7,308 nt of DNA from Bacteroidota bacterium (lineage in GTDB: Bacteria; Bacteroidota; Bacteroidia; Bacteroidales; UBA1715). Each line of letters starts with the position of its first letter. Position 1 is the stretch's first letter. The stretch is taken from positions 1 to 7,308 of the forward strand of contig JAJUFK010000112.1 in assembly GCA_029266015.1 (NCBI GenBank), in the 5' to 3' direction. A program made the position numbers and the translations under genes. The notes beneath the pieces were generated by a model. It was not told the origin of the DNA. It ran no database searches and saw only the letters and a list, made by a program, of their open reading frames with translations. Shown here one piece after another: positions 7,225 through 7,308 of this stretch.

Positions 7225-7308
7225 TTATTGAAAATCTTTTATTGAAAATGCTTGAGAACGATGAGAGTATTGTTTTATATAATCTTGAAGAAATGGGTCT
7301 AGCTGTTT
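7225..7308 (-). CDS. Possible C-terminus of an upstream gene, cut by the right edge (alternative to 7248-7308 plus)
   Basis: On the minus strand a frame enters from the right edge and runs 27 codons to TAA at 7227-7225, ending with SHRSQAFSIKDFQ. The peptide is compositionally plausible as a protein tail, and the gene would be co-directional with purL, 140 bp upstream of it. First codon positions are purine-poor (9 of 27), which weighs against it. No family is recognised. It competes with the plus-strand reading of the same bases. Confidence 0.25.
   Translation of the reverse strand, partial: KQLDPFLQDYIKQYSHRSQAFSIKDFQ
7248..7308 (+). CDS. Possible start of a divergent gene, cut by the right edge (alternative to 7225-7308 minus)
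   Basis: An ATG at 7248 opens a frame that runs 20 codons to the edge, giving MLENDESIVLYNLEEMGLAV. Purines fill 14 of 20 first codon positions, which is coding-like, and the region ahead could hold a divergent promoter with the inverted repeat at 7208-7224 as operator. The frame also stays open upstream to the stop at 7167-7169, a reminder that open frames occur by chance here. No family is recognisable from so few residues. It cannot coexist with the minus-strand alternative. Confidence 0.33.
   Translation, partial: MLENDESIVLYNLEEMGLAV

Noticed and set aside
7085..7247. Purine-responsive riboswitch upstream of purL
   Set aside because: The predicted leader is only about 25 nt, and I see no three-way-junction pairing or conserved purine-aptamer core in the spacer.

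Overview
The window is AT-rich (roughly one third G+C by eye) and looks like chromosomal DNA of a Bacteroidota bacterium. Three things point that way: the long single-chain PurL, start codons without a Shine-Dalgarno sequence, and two upstream regions carrying the Bacteroidota-type -7 box TAnnTTTG. The gene content is mostly ordinary housekeeping and sugar metabolism. I see no mobile element, CRISPR array, tRNA, rRNA or defence cassette.

Layout, left to right. At 1-287 (+) is the C-terminal part of an integral-membrane diacylglycerol/undecaprenol kinase of the DgkA family, whose N-terminus lies outside the window. At 315-352 a strong hairpin with T-tracts on both sides serves as a shared terminator for it and for the convergent gene. 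At 375-2789 (-) is a cytosolic GH94 disaccharide phosphorylase related to cellobiose phosphorylase. It appears to be monocistronic, with its own promoter near 2831-2842 and a 10-bp perfect palindrome just upstream of it.

From 7084 down to 2941 (-) lies a tight three-gene cluster. It contains purL (FGAM synthase, fourth step of purine synthesis), then 6 bp later a YbjQ/UPF0145 family gene, then 1 bp later a 44-codon gene for a single-pass membrane peptide. The last is easily missed because of its size. A promoter box lies 32 bp upstream of purL. The right edge (7225-7308) is coding-like on both strands, so the next gene cannot be resolved.

How the parts fit: PurL feeds purine nucleotide synthesis, the GH94 enzyme salvages the energy of a beta-glucosidic bond as a sugar 1-phosphate, and the kinase recycles membrane lipid. 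They share no pathway, so this is a set of neighbouring small transcription units. The least described element is the coupled YbjQ and membrane-microprotein pair behind purL. I found no convincing new multi-gene system.
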